Shown here: positions 10,290 to 22,357 of the stretch, one piece after another
How the letters are laid out: each line of letters starts with the position of its first letter
Numbering within the stretch: position 1 is the stretch's first letter
Assembly: GCA_038093975.1 (NCBI GenBank)
Contig: JBBPTG010000038.1
Coordinates: 62,001-126,000 of the forward strand
DNA: 64,000 bases
Direction of reading: 5' to 3'
Origin: Chalciporus piperatus
Lineage: Eukaryota > Basidiomycota > Agaricomycetes > Boletales > Boletaceae
The notes under the pieces: model-generated
Databases searched by the model: none
Told to the model about the DNA's origin: nothing
The model's input: only the letters and a program-made list of their open reading frames with translations
Made by a program: the position numbers and the translations under genes

Positions 10290-12341
10290 ATGCCCAACAC
10301 AGTGGTTAAATCCTTGCAACGGATCACGCAAAGCTTCCTCTGGGACGGCGGCCGAACCCCCCCAGGCATGAGCCAAGCACAACTGACAAAGCCAAAGAGT
10401 CTAGGAGGTATAAACCTACTAGACATTGACGCCCGGAATCAGGCCATAGATTTGACATGGCTAAGAACATACCTAGACCTGTCGCCAACACGCCCAACGT
10501 GGGCCTTCGTCACAGACGCTATAATCAATAATGTCAACAAAAACGGAATACAGAACCTACAGGACATCAACACCTTCCTAACAACCACCCGCCCGTCAGG
10601 ACGGCAACCAAGGACCGGGAAACAAATACCAAGGGCAGTAGCGTCACTACTCCAAACCGCCAAAAAACATAAACTCACCTTCGCCCCCCGGAAACTGTCA
10701 AAATCCCTAAAAAGACAACTACCAGCGTGGTACCATGTAGGAGTCCCACCTAACCAGTACCATAAAGGACGAAATGCATGCCTGAAGAATAAACACAAGG
10801 CCGCCTACATCAGAGACCTGATAAAAATAAGTAAAAGACTAACCCGGCACGACACAAAACATAACCCAGGGACATACTGCACATGCAAGCACTGTCGTAA
10901 AGACCGACGAGCAGGCTGCACCGACCCACATAGATGCGCCGCAATAGCCAGAGACATTGTTGGAAACCTAGCCACACTGTTTGATCCATACGAACATCCC
11001 GTTAAAGATAACCTAACACTCACGCACCGACGAAAAGAAAAGAACCAAGCTGCACGAATCGATAAAGGGGACGAAGTTGTATTCGACCCGACAATAACGG
11101 CCCGAGGATCACTGGATGAATGCTTCAGAGTTCTGCTAGACACAATAAGCGAGCCGCTGGAACCAGCATACCGAATACAAAACCCACGACCAGAACGAGG
11201 ACAGGAGATAGAACCACTAACAGCATACACCGACGGATCGTGTATAAAAAACGGAAAGCTAGACGCAGCGTGCGGCGCTGGAGTATGGATCGGAGAACAA
11301 CACCCACTGAACAGCGCGATAAGAGTCCCTGGACCCGACCAATCTAACCAAACTGGAGAAATCGCTGCGATCGTAAGAACACTACAAATAGTAGACCCAA
11401 CAATACCACTCACAATAGTCACAGACTCACGCTACGCGATGGATGGCCTGACAAAACACCTCAAAGACTGGGAGGGGAAAGGCTGGATAGGCGTAAGCAA
11501 CAAAGAATGGTTTAAATCAGCGGCATACCACCTACGCCGGAGAACGGCCCCTATGCACTTCAAATGGACAAAAGGTCACTCAGGAGACGAAGGAAATGAG
11601 CAAGCAGACAAACTGGCAAACGAAGGAGCGAAGAAAGAACGCCAAGACGACATAGACCTCACGGTCCCGGACAATTTCCAGGCACAAGGAATGAAACTAA
11701 GAACACTCACACAGAAGCTAGCATACGAATGCCTGACCAAAAAGAAGAAAACGCCCTACACAAGAACCACGCTGATGAACCTTGACATCACCCGATATGG
11801 CGTCCAAGATCTTACAGGGAATCTTGAAACCGACGCATCGATCTGGAACAACATCAGGCATCCGGACACACGAAGACAAGTCCAAAACTTCCTGTTCAAA
11901 GCGATGAGCGGATCGTTGAGAATAGGAGCTTTCTGGGTGAATATCCCAAACTACGAACACAGAGCAACATGCACATACTGCACAGACGACACAGAATCAC
12001 TAGAACACATACTAACCGAATGTAAAGCACCAGAACGCGAGATAATCTGGAACTTGGTACGAGATCTGTGGCCAAACAGAGACCAAAGATGGCACCCCTT
12101 GACGATCGGGCAGATCCAGGGATGCGGAAACATAACCCCGAGACGCAGACATGACCGAAAACCAACGCCGAACGAACAAGGAGAAGCTAGATTGAAAAGG
12201 ATACTAGTATCGGAGTCCGCCCACCTAATCTGGGCAATACGATGCGAACGAGTGATCAGCGGAAAACAACACACAACAGACTCGATCAAAACAAGATGGA
12301 CGAACAAAATCCTGACTAGACTTGACATCGATAGAAGATAA
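10290..12341 (+). CDS. LINE ORF2 C-terminal part: RT thumb, RNase H, zinc finger
   Basis: The first ATG in the frame is at 10290; the frame is open from 10182. It begins in the post-palm RT region (SLQRITQSFLWDGG, SLGGINLLDIDARNQA). An inserted Cys cluster follows (CTCKHCRKDRRAGCTDPHRC). RNase H I spans roughly 11218-11640, with its acidic residues visible in YTDGSC, QTGEIAAI, VTDSRYAM and GNEQADKLANEG. A zf-RVT-type finger ends the protein (CTYCTDDTESLEHILTEC). No stop or frameshift in about 680 codons. RT catalysis is impossible because palm and fingers are missing; RNase H could be active. Confidence 0.85.
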   Translation: MPNTVVKSLQRITQSFLWDGGRTPPGMSQAQLTKPKSLGGINLLDIDARNQAIDLTWLRTYLDLSPTRPTWAFVTDAIINNVNKNGIQNLQDINTFLTTTRPSGRQPRTGKQIPRAVASLLQTAKKHKLTFAPRKLSKSLKRQLPAWYHVGVPPNQYHKGRNACLKNKHKAAYIRDLIKISKRLTRHDTKHNPGTYCTCKHCRKDRRAGCTDPHRCAAIARDIVGNLATLFDPYEHPVKDNLTLTHRRKEKNQAARIDKGDEVVFDPTITARGSLDECFRVLLDTISEPLEPAYRIQNPRPERGQEIEPLTAYTDGSCIKNGKLDAACGAGVWIGEQHPLNSAIRVPGPDQSNQTGEIAAIVRTLQIVDPTIPLTIVTDSRYAMDGLTKHLKDWEGKGWIGVSNKEWFKSAAYHLRRRTAPMHFKWTKGHSGDEGNEQADKLANEGAKKERQDDIDLTVPDNFQAQGMKLRTLTQKLAYECLTKKKKTPYTRTTLMNLDITRYGVQDLTGNLETDASIWNNIRHPDTRRQVQNFLFKAMSGSLRIGAFWVNIPNYEHRATCTYCTDDTESLEHILTECKAPEREIIWNLVRDLWPNRDQRWHPLTIGQIQGCGNITPRRRHDRKPTPNEQGEARLKRILVSESAHLIWAIRCERVISGKQHTTDSIKTRWTNKILTRLDIDRR

Positions 12342-12655
12342 GCTAAATCAAAACGCAACCCCAAATACACCTCAAAAATATCCCACACCTGGACAGCAAC
12401 TGTCCGACAACCTAACCCCTTACCACCCGATTGGGTGACCGACCTTGAGGTTTTAGTGGGTATCACTCTACCTAGGCCCCCTGTTGATACCGGGGAAACC
12501 GGGTAGCTCACGGAGTCCCACACCCCCCGCAAATGCGGGGCATGCGTAAGAGCATTTTCCCTCGGACCGGGAGTCCTAGACTCCCGCCTTAGTGTATTGT
12601 GTAGGACTAGACATGTCAGTTGCTACATAATATTAACACTTGTCCAAAAAAAAAA

Positions 12656-12670
12656 TAAGTTAACAAAAAA
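12656..12670 (+). repeat. Right target-site duplication of the LINE
   Basis: TAAGTTAACAAAAAA, identical to 9165-9179 and immediately after the element's A-tail; three further A follow. Confidence 0.85.
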
Positions 12671-12770
12671 AAATTAGATGACTGTTGTTACAACATGTGT
12701 AATCCTTTATGGATTTTATCTGCTCTTTACAGTGCTTTGCTTCCTGCACATTTGTTGGTGATTACCCCAC

Positions 12771-14463
12771 TCATTGGTAAATGTTGATTGATGCGAATTC
12801 AAAGTAGGCATTCGTGAAGGCCGTTGGGTTGTCTAAAAAGGTATCAACATCACAAACAGCTCAGAGAGATGCTGCAGTATCTCAACACTTACTGTTCACG
12901 TAGTCTGAAGTCAAGAAGGGGGGAAGCCGTCAGCCTTGTTTCATCGGTAAATAAGAAGCCGCGGTACGCACCAACGCAAGTTGAAGGGCACCCAGAAGAG
13001 GCATAGACGTTGCCAGCCCAGTCACCGCCTTCGTCCAAGTCAGTTCCAAGCCTCAGCTCATCAGCTCTGCTGAAGACTCACAGAATGTCAGATTGATGAT
13101 AATGTTGTTAGGACCAAAGTGGGTGGCCAGGTTGCAATCCGTGTTGGGGAAGTAAGCAGCGGGGGTACCCTGTCACAAACGCATTAAATGCCTCGATTCG
13201 CAGGGAATTGGGGGAGAAATGGGGGGGGGGGGGGCTTACCCAGTTGCTTGTATTCACAGTGCTCGCACCGGTCGTAGCATCCTTAGGCGCGTTTGCATTA
13301 CCGCGTTCCCAGAACCAGACGCTAATGTAGTTGTTCGTGCGCTCGATTGCATACCTGAATGCATACCTCAGGAATGTCATTTAAGCTGTAAGAACACAAC
13401 ACTGACCATCCGCCACCGATGTTGTTGAAGTTCGGACCAAAGGTGTTAGAGTCCTCGTTCAGCTTGATACCGCATCCCGCGTTGCCATTGTCTGGACATC
13501 GTTAGATCTGGTATCCTGCACGCGCTAAATAAAGAATTCAATTACCGCCTCCATAGCAATCTGTCCCAACGGTCGTGCTGCAACATGTTTAGAAGTTGGA
13601 CTAACTGCAAAACATCACCCTTTACCCAAGCTGGTTAACTCCGGAGGCTGGAATGGAACAACCTGCAAAGCATGAAGGTAAGTCGAGGGAGGGGGGGGGA
13701 CAGAACAGCTGGCGGACTGACTTGCACTGGTATGGAGCGTCACTTGATTTGGTGACACGTTGTTCACGCCTTCGACAATGTCAACCTCGCCCTGCGAATA
13801 ACGTCAGTACTTTAGATCTTCCACACGTCGAACCAAGCATACACCATTAGGCCAGTTGGACTCGTTGGTTTCCCAGAGGGCCTAGACAGAACATTAGCTG
13901 CTTGTTTCACATAGACATGGCAAAATCGTACAGGCCAGGTTCTTCGAGAACAGATTATTCAGCAAGGAGTGAATCGCTCGTAGAATGAAGGCTTACCCGC
14001 ATCCCTGAGGCATGTGATTCATGTCAAAGCTAAGAGCATTAACGGGTCATTGTCACCTCTGGAATGCTCGGTTATACTGTACATACACTGCAACGTGAGT
14101 GGTGTACTGATTGTTGGAACGGATCCGAACTGAGTTTCTCCCCGGACCGGTGGAAGATAGGACGGTTGTGTCATCTGCACGCATGATGAAAGTGTTGCTC
14201 GTAGCATATGTGAGGTTGAGGCTTTGAGCGGTCGCCTCGCTCACGTAGTTGCTGCGTGGACTCGATCAAACAATGGTAGCAGCCGATGAGCTCGATACGA
14301 CGTACACACGACCATGAGTCGGGTCAGCAATAGCCTCGAGGTTGAAATTATTGTAGAAAGCTTGACCGACAATGTGCTGGTCGAGAGTGTATGTTGCCCC
14401 AGCTAACGCTGATTCGGTGAGGGATGCAAGGAGAAGACCACCGGTGGCGATTGAGTACTTCAT
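12771..14463 (-). CDS. Secreted GH16 beta-glucanase (endo-1,3(4)-beta-glucanase type)
   Basis: Signal peptide MKYSIATGGLLLASLTESAL-A from 14463, then the GH16 N-terminus GQAFYNNFNLEAIADPTHGR. Ordered blocks: SLNLTYATSNTFIMRADDTT, FDMNHMPQGCGTWPALWETN, the catalytic strand GGEVDIVEGVNNVSPNQ (nucleophile E, assisting D, acid/base E), LHTSASCSIPASGVNQLG, GGNAGCGIKLNEDSNTFGPN, FNNIGGGWYAIERTNNYISV, WFWERGNANAPKD, THFGPNNIIINLTFCGDWAG. It ends NNNPTAFTNAYFEFASINIY-Q. About eleven introns, one exon of only 10 nt. Cleaves beta-1,3/1,4-glucans outside the cell; substrate not decidable here. Confidence 0.92.
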
Positions 14464-14529
14464 TTCGATGGAAAGATTTAGAGAGGGGGAAGCAGACAAC
14501 ACTGGTTGCGACCTGCATTCATCGTTCAG

Positions 14530-14537
14530 ATTTTATA
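14530..14537 (-). promoter_or_regulatory. TATA box of the GH16 gene
   Basis: TATAAAAT on the minus strand, about 67 bp upstream of the GH16 ATG, a usual distance for a highly expressed secreted enzyme gene. Confidence 0.5.
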
Positions 14538-15518
14538 CACACTTGGTGAACATCTGAGGCCGCCGGTCTGGTGACTATGGAGATATTCGTCGGCCACTCC
14601 GCTGAGATGTATCATGCGGTTCTCAACAAGAGCTCCAAGTGACATCTGAATCCAGTGACACAGATTCGGAAATCCGCAACGATGATCCATCTTTTCGGAA
14701 CTTGATGAAGAATTGGGAATAAATGTGACTTTCCTTAATGTGGAAACCCCCTGCGAGTTTGTGGACGTATGAGTGGTACAGGAAATGATACTCGCCCGCA
14801 ATGAGCGATGATAGGTTGCGCCACCTTCCCGTAAAAGGTATGTTTGAAAGGTATGTCTGTGATTGTCTATTCCAAGCAGCATGGGCCGGTGGTCACCTGC
14901 GCGGGGAGAAGATGTGGCAGGGGTAGAATACCGTGCACGGATAAAGGGTCAATCGGAAGCAGACACTTTTTACGGAAGATATACTCACTAATCATTGATT
15001 ACCCGTACGCTGAGAGCACGCAACACCTATTGAGAGCGACAAGTGTGATCATCATCATATATCGTGAGTGTTTGGCTTGTCCTGGAGAAATCATCCGCAA
15101 TCGAGATCAGGGTGACACGTGAGCCCTTTGACAGAGGCACTTGCACCTCGGTGCAATCAGAGGAGAAACTGAGAAGGGGACCGAATTCACACTAGATGTA
15201 GAAACAACACCTGGCCCGATACCGTGAAGCAAATCTAGAGAGAGACAGCGACAAAAACCAGGATCTGAACAAGCTCAACGAGAATGCGCACCGGGAACTC
15301 TATGGAGCTTCGGGACGATTCCCGGGACACCTGACAATGGCCTCCCCAGTCAATGGCATGAGAGGAGCACAGAGGTGACAGACATGTCTTGCTGGCAGGT
15401 TGGAAAATGCGAGCGAGAGGGGAAGACAGCGTGATGTAGACCATCAGTACGTATATGGTAGCCTCGGCGAAGTATCGGCAAGGATAGGTTACTGGCACCG
15501 AATTCACTGAGGGAGCCA
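14538..15518. other. Intergenic, nothing firm
   Basis: Upstream region of the GH16 gene. A 95-codon minus frame at 15235-15522 is hydrophobic but matches no family I know and is probably chance or decay. Confidence 0.4.
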
Positions 15519-15775
15519 GCACCGAGTTATCACCGAAGTACGTCGACCTATTTCTCGTCAGTGAATTACTACGTCAACGATGAAGATGCTCGACCCTCAC
15601 CTCAAGCATGGTACTCCTGAGTTGCCAGTAGCGCGGGGGCCGGTGCCTGCGCAGCGATGCTGGAGCTCTACATACGTGGAAGAGGCTGTGAGGTTTATGG
15701 ACAAATGCGTTCAACAGTTCACCGGCTGCCCGCTTGGCGAACGAGAAGAGCTTACTATGGGCACAGTAAGTCTCC
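15519..15775 (+). pseudogene. Decayed one-exon copy of nagA (GlcNAc-6-P deacetylase)
   Basis: Matches part of the intact nagA at 38534-40481 in opposite orientation. The exon reads MKMLDPHLKHG against MRILDPNLKDG, a broken middle, then MDKCVQQFTGCPLGE against LDKCVRNFAQFTGCSLGE. Homology runs into the preceding intron, which starts GTACGTCGAC in both and ends TCAACG here against TCAGCG in nagA, so the acceptor AG is lost. It also reaches the next donor (GTAAG). Intron retention means DNA duplication, not a retrocopy. No other nagA exons were found nearby. Confidence 0.7.
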
Positions 15776-16523
15776 CACAACGCGACACCTTACCTCTCTC
15801 ACGATGACCTTTTGGACTTTGAGGATGCATAAGTAGACGCAGATATTAACGCTGGCGGACACGTCATATGGTCTGCAACCGAAGTTCAGCTCACAGGAAT
15901 GGAGGTGGGGGCCGCCGCAAACATAGCGCATTCGCTGGAACTAACAAGGGTTGTTCACTGCTCTCCATCGAGTCCCAGTTCGGGAGCGAATCCTCGATCT
16001 ATTACCCACCTAGAAACTTACCATTGCACTCTTTTTGTTGCATCTTTGAACAGCGAGGATCCAGATTTTCGGTAGTCGTGCTGTTTAGCCGTCTGTATGC
16101 TTTTGGTCGTCGACAAGCGGTCCTTGCAGTCTCGATCTAAGCGCACACCACAAGGTTTTGGGTTTAGTTTGACACAGGTCGGTGTAGTTCGCTTATTTGT
16201 GCGAACCAAACAACCAACATCATGTCGCAAAAATATGGACTCGAGCTCGAGCGCACGATACGATTTGACCCACGACGGCGAACGAGTCAACTGCGCAGCT
16301 TCCACATCTCCACCACCGTCGACAACTTTCTCAACACTCTCTGACCGTCTTGGGAGCTTGCAAAACCGTCCAGGATCTGCGGAGATCGTTGATTTCTCGG
16401 GGGCGTTTGGGAGGGGCTTTCAGTGGATACGGGTTCGTTCGGTTAAACGGATTTTTCTGACGAGAGAAAGAAGCACTGGAGGAGGTAGGAGCTCTATCAA
16501 CCTGGATTCGATTGCGTAGTAGT
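15776..16523. other. Upstream region of SWR1
   Basis: Probably SWR1 promoter and leader. An open frame with ATG at 16235 (MDSSSSARYDLTHDGERV) could be a 5' exon of SWR1, but I found no splice that joins it in frame. Confidence 0.4.
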
Positions 16524-19500
16524 ATGCCGAGGAAGCAGGGAAATGCCAAGGGTCTTGCTCGGGATACCGGAACGGCAGTGGGTGGTGATGGTAGGGGCAA
16601 GGACAAGGTGACGGATGCCAGGGTGGCGACCGAACGCACGAGGATGGTCAGCGAACAGCAGGCAGAACTCGACCGCGTGCTTGACAAGCACGACGACATG
16701 GTGCGTTTTCGTTTTCATCCTCTTTGCTGCACTTGCGCCTGTGTATTGGTTGATTTGTGCGCAGGGTGCGTTCGTGAACCACAGACTGACGGTTTTTGCG
16801 TGTGGATAGGTGAGAGAGGTGTTTCATCTCGAACAGTTCGTCTCGTTGCTCGAATACGATCCCAGGGTGGGTCAGGCTGGGGCAGTCAGGGTACTTCTTG
16901 ATGCTGACGTTTGAGGTAATGTAGGTTGCGAAGAAGGACGACTCAGTGGTATTTCAGGAGGTGCGTATCCCGTTCTGTCTGGTCGTCCACTGTTAATTCT
17001 ACTATCTATTCATCTTGCATAGTACAAGACACAATACGACCTCCTCGAACGCGCTGCCGCCTCAGCAGGCCCCTCACGTTCCACGCGCCGTGCGCACACC
17101 CAGCGCGTGCTCGATCTCACCTCATCCTCCCCTCTCAAGGCAAGCCCTACAAAATCGAACTCGAAGATGAAAACGAAAGGGACGACTAAGAAGGTCCAGG
17201 ACGGGGATCGCGCGCAGCTCTCTGAGTCACAGTCCACGATGCAAAGTCAAACCCCGAAACCATCTGCCCTTTCCTCCAAAGCTAAAGGAAAACAAAAGGC
17301 GGTCGAGCCGTTCGAAGTCGATGTCATGGCCGCACCTCAACTGAACGGTACCAGGAACCACGGTGATGTCGAGCCGCCTTCGATTTCTGCGGAACCGAGA
17401 CCACAGAAGCGTGGGGGAGTCAACGGAATATCGCCTCCTTCCTCACCTGTGCCACGGAAGAAACGCAAGTCAGTTATGGGGCTGGATGAGAACATCAGCA
17501 GTGCTAGCGTTATAACAGGTGCTAGCAGATATCCTCGTCGATCAGGCCGGCTCGAGGGGTCGGGTAAGCCCCCTGATGCTCCTCGTCTCGTCGGCCACCA
17601 TTCCAAAACGTTTCTCTCGCACGGCATGGACGAACCCCAGTCTATCACTCGCACATCCTCCATCAAACGCATCAAGTTGATCGTCCGCCGACCACCTCCA
17701 TCATACTCCAACCCACGGCAGAAACCTGCCCCGCCCCAATTCGCATCCTCTCTCACAGAATTGTTGTCGTCTTATGCAACGCTTGAGGAGCAAGACCGTA
17801 CGCCTGAGGTCCTGCAGATGCACGCGCAACGGGAGGCCGCGCTGAGGGAGAAGATCGCTCGCTTCCATAAGCAGGGACGCTTTATGCCCTATTTATATGG
17901 TGGCACGGACAAGGCCGGGGCGCGAGCAGGGGTTGGAAAAGCGATGTCTGGGTCTTCGTTGAACGCGAACACGAACGTGCGAGATCCTCGTCGGACAAAG
18001 GACGCTTGGGAGCATATCGTGGAGACAATTGCACAGCGAGGGAAGCATGGTGGAGGCGGAGGGACGCTCGTTAAGGGGCGGCAGGTGGCAGCACAGGTTG
18101 CGAATCGGGTGCAGGCGTATTGGGATCAGTCGGCGGCGAGGGAGGATAGGGCGAGGGCACAGGAAGAGAAGAGGCTAAGGGCTCTCGCGAAAGCGACTAT
18201 GCGGATGGTGGTTGCGGAGTGGAAAAAGGCTGTCCATGTGAGTTCCTCCTCTTGTATTTGATGATGGTGTCGATGCTGACGAATGTGCTTCTGCGGGCGT
18301 GTAGTATGTGAGAGAACAAGAACGGCAGCGTGCGGAGGCGGAGGAGATGCGGAGGGGCCATGAACATCTAGATGCGATATTGGACCAGTCGGGGCAGATC
18401 TTGGAGACGCAGCAGGTCGATCTGTCGAGAGGCGATGTCTCGCGGTCGAGAAGCCGCTCGAGCAGTGTGTCAGCGATGGAGTGGGAGCCTGAGACGGCGT
18501 CGAGCGTTGGTGAGGATGACCATGACGGGGAGGATCACGAACGTGAGCATGAGGAGGGAGATGGAGCCGATAGTGCTGAGGAATTTGGGGGTGTGGAAAT
18601 GATGGAGTATGCCGAGGGGCGTGGTGACGACGGTGATGATGGGGACGAGAGCGATGGTTCAGGCAGTGAGGAGGAAGAGGACGAGGACGAGGCCACGCAT
18701 GCGTTGCTCGGACTGGTACAGTCTAAAGAGGACACCGCACTGGTTCTTCCCGATAGTGTGGACTTGGAAGCAGATCTTGGTCCTGACCACGACCAAAACA
18801 ACGACAACGACATCGTGATGGCACCACGACCACGCTCCCCATCCGAGTTCAGCATCGACGATGACCTGGCGACTGCCCGACCTCCTCTGTTCGAGGACGC
18901 GGTGACATCGCCGAGCATACCTTCAGACGTGGACTCGATCACGCGTACGCCGACGTTGGGCGGGGCGCAGTCGCCAGCGTTGGAGAGCTTTTATGAGTAT
19001 CCGATGCATGATGACCCGTCTCCTGCGTCGAGCGTCATCGAGCATGATACTATAAAGGACGGCGATGCTCCTGTCGAGGTTGCGCCAGCTGTTAATGGAG
19101 TTGACGGGTTTACTGCTCAAAGAACAAATGGGACCATGTTGGGTGTGGATGGCATGGAAGTGGGTCGTGGCGCACCGGACCCGAAGGAGGATGGATCCCA
19201 GGTCGATGGCGGTTCCGCTATCCAACCTCCCGCCGAGGGCATCCCCGGAGATGCAGTGCCCGGAGACGCAGAGACTTCTCAGGTCCAATCCAACGCTGAA
19301 GCAGAACCAGACGAGCCCATGGAGGACAGTCAGGCTGACGAGTTCGCTCGTATCCCCGACTACCTGAAACAATTCGCCGTTGCACCTGTCGATTGGACCC
19401 CTACAGATAAGATCAAGCCACCCCTGCTTCTTCGCGGAGTGCTCCGCCCGTACCAACAGAGTGGAATGGAGTGGCTTGCTTCGCTGCACTCGAACAATTT

Positions 19501-22090
19501 GAATGGTATTTTGGCAGACGAGATGGGATTGGGGTAAGTTCGGAGTTATCAGAGAACGTGGGGCATGCACTGATCTTGATTGGGTTGGTTAGGAAAACGA
19601 TTCAGACGATCGCTTTGCTTGCTCATTTGGCTTGTGATCGGGGGATATGGGGACCGCATCTCATCGTAAGTCCAGTGATTGTTTGGGTAATGTTGTCGAT
19701 GAGTTTCATGATTCGTGATCTTGCAGATCGTTCCGACCAGCGTGCTGCTCAATTGGGAAATGGAGTTCAAAAAGTTCCTCCCCGGTTTCAAGACCTTGAG
19801 TTATCATGGCAACACGAAACGGCGGAAAGAGCTCCGGCAGGGCTGGTACAACAAACACCATTTCAATGTCTGCATCACTTCATACACTCTCGCGAGCCGA
19901 GATGCACATATTTTCAAGAGGAAGATGTGGTACTACATGATCCTCGACGAAGCGCACATGATCAAGAACTTTCGGTCTCAACGATGGAACATCCTCCTCA
20001 TGTTTCGCTCTTTTCGGCGACTACTCCTCACGGGGACACCGTTGCAGAATAACTTGACAGAGTTGTGGGCGTTGTTGCAGTTTTTAATGTCTGGTACCAA
20101 CTTTGCCAATCTGAAGGAATTTGGGGATTGGTTCTCAAGTGCGTTTCCTCTTGATTCGTTGTGCTGATTTCTTTGATGTTCATGGGGGATGCGTTCTAGA
20201 TCCTCTGGAAAAAGCGATCGAAATGGGAACTGTGTTGGACGACGAAAACCTTCAGCGAGTATCGAAGCTCCACACCGTCTTGCGACCGTACCTTCTCCGT
20301 CGACTGAAGCGCGACGTCGAAAAGGAGCTGCCAAGCAAGTACGAGCACCTCGTTCTCTGCCCGCTCTCCAAGAGGCAGCGTTTCCTGTACGACGAGTTCA
20401 TGGCCCGCGCACATACCCGTGAAGCCCTCGAATCCGGGGTGTACCAAAAGATCGCCAACGTCCTTATGCAGCTTCGCAAAGTTTGCAATCATCCCGACCT
20501 GTTTGAGGTTCGACCCGTCGTCACGTCGTTCGCTATGTCTCGTTCCGCGATCGCGGACTTTGAGATCAAGGAGTTACTTGTCCGGCGGGAGATGTTCCGA
20601 GTAGAGGACGAAGAGCAGGTCAACCTGGATTTGTTTGGATTGCGATTCGTGGATCAACAGGACACGCCCCTCATTTCAGCATTGGAGACCCGCCGGTTGG
20701 ACGCTACGCATCGGTTGCCGCTCATCTCTGAGATGCCAGGGGAGCCTCCTCCGAAGGATACACGTACGATTGCGGGATATCGTCCATGGCGGGCTTACCA
20801 GCAGCGTGTACAAAAGATCGCGCATTGGGCACATGTGGGCTACGTGAATGGCTTGCGATGTGCGAGGACGCCGATATACGGGCAGGAACTGCTGCGGACC
20901 GTGAAAGAATGCCGTCGTGCTATCCTACCGCTTTCTGCCGTGGACCTCAAGACTTCGTACCTGGACAGGGGGACTACCGCGAACGCGTTGGTGAAGTCGT
21001 ACGCAGCGCGAGCGGAAGAACTAGGAGGTATTATCGACAGGTTCGCATTCACCACACCGGCGGTGGTCGCTCTCGATCTTCCTCACCTTGCGATGCCCGG
21101 TTGCGAGGAGACGATCAAGTCTTGTCCACTCACATTTGACCATGTCCTTCATCGTCCCAGCGTCAAACTCCAAATTGCATTCCCCGACCCATCCTTGCTG
21201 CAATACGACTGTGGCAAGCTCCAGGAGTTGAGCCGACTGCTTCGACAGAAAAAGGCGGGGGGTCATCGAATCCTCATCTTCACACAGATGACGCGCGTGT
21301 TGGATATTCTCGAGATCTTTCTCAACTTCCATGGGTATCTCTATCTTAGGTTGGATGGCTCAACGAAGATAGAGGACAGGCAGTATATCACGGAGCGGTT
21401 CAATGCGGATGCGAGGGTCTTTTGTTTCATCTCGTCCTCTCGGTCGGGTGGTGTCGGTATCAAGTGCGTTTTTCTCACTTGTTAGTTTCTGTCGTGCCTG
21501 GTATTGATGGGGGATGTAGTCTCACTGGCGCAGATACTGTTGTTTTCTACGACAGTGACTTTAACCCTCAGATGGATCGACAGTGCGAGGATCGGTTAGA
21601 TATCTTGTTGCGGTTTGCAAGTCGATCACTGACTCCATGACTCCTTAGTGCCCACCGAATCGGACAGATTCGCGACGTCCACATCTACCGCTTCATATCG
21701 TCACATACGGTGGAGGAATCCATGCTCATGAAGGCGAACCAAAAGCGCTCGCTGGACGATATCGTCATCCAGAAGGGAGAGTTTGATTGGCGGACGCTAT
21801 TCAATGACGATGCTGAGTTGACGAAGGCCCTGGGGGAATTCGAAGATTCCGAGGATGCACAGGCTGCTATGCTCGCCGCGAGAGAGGAAGACGTGCTCGA
21901 GGGAGCCGACCAAGCTGACTTTGGTGCCGAGGAGGTTGCAGATGCGCGAGGGGCGGCCGAGGGAGTTGCACAGCCCGAGGGTGAGGTGGAAGGTGAGCAT
22001 GGGGAGGAAGGTGAGGGAGGGAGCGTTTCTGATTATATGATTACCTTTGTGAGGATGGACTGGGATTTCTTCAGAGATTGGCGGCTGTAG
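16524..22090 (+). CDS. SWR1: SWR1 ATP-dependent chromatin remodeller (Snf2 family)
   Basis: Catalytic subunit that exchanges H2A.Z for H2A in nucleosomes. N-terminal pieces [17 protein letters not shown] and [19 protein letters not shown] lead into an HSA domain ([14 protein letters not shown] ... [19 protein letters not shown]). A long acidic region follows at 18500-19350. Helicase motifs: [65 protein letters not shown]. The SWR1-specific [16 protein letters not shown] precedes a long insert, then [49 protein letters not shown] and AHRIGQ. It ends in a DWDFFRDW block typical of SWR1. Introns join in frame. The start at 16524 is the first Met of the frame; upstream exons are possible. Confidence 0.94.
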
Positions 22091-22357
22091 CGTTATTTGT
22101 TTTCCTGTCCTTTTTCTTTGCGTGATATCGTCTTTTTGCCTTCTTTGGACCCCACTCCATTCGACCGCTTGTAGCCGTTGAGCGCATGGTTAGATAGGCT
22201 AGAATATTATATTGCTACATTATGTTGGGTATCATTTCTGTCCTCGTCTGCTTGGCTTTAACTCCTATTTCCACTTGATGGTGAATTACATAAGCTGGTA
22301 TAGGCATTTACAAGTCTGGACGGCAAGTTACTACTACTACTAAGTTAGGCCGTGCAA

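Larger units (their letters stand above)
9180..12655 (+). mobile_element. Non-LTR (LINE) retrotransposon copy, internally deleted
   Basis: Bounded by perfect 15-bp target duplications and ending in an A-run (12646-12655), the hallmarks of target-primed insertion. Layout: a structured non-coding leader (9180 to about 10180) with four GGAGG hairpins, an open frame with the C-terminal end of the RT polyprotein, RNase H and a CCHC-like finger (10290-12341), and a 314-bp 3' UTR. The endonuclease and the RT catalytic core are absent, so the leader appears joined directly to the distal third of ORF2. A Tad1-like clade is likely because it has RNase H, but this is inference. The sense strand is A-rich, unlike host genes nearby. 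Confidence 0.85.

Noticed and set aside
18500..18700. Acidic repeat as a possible separate coding repeat
   Set aside because: It is the low-complexity linker of SWR1 in the same frame, common in this family.
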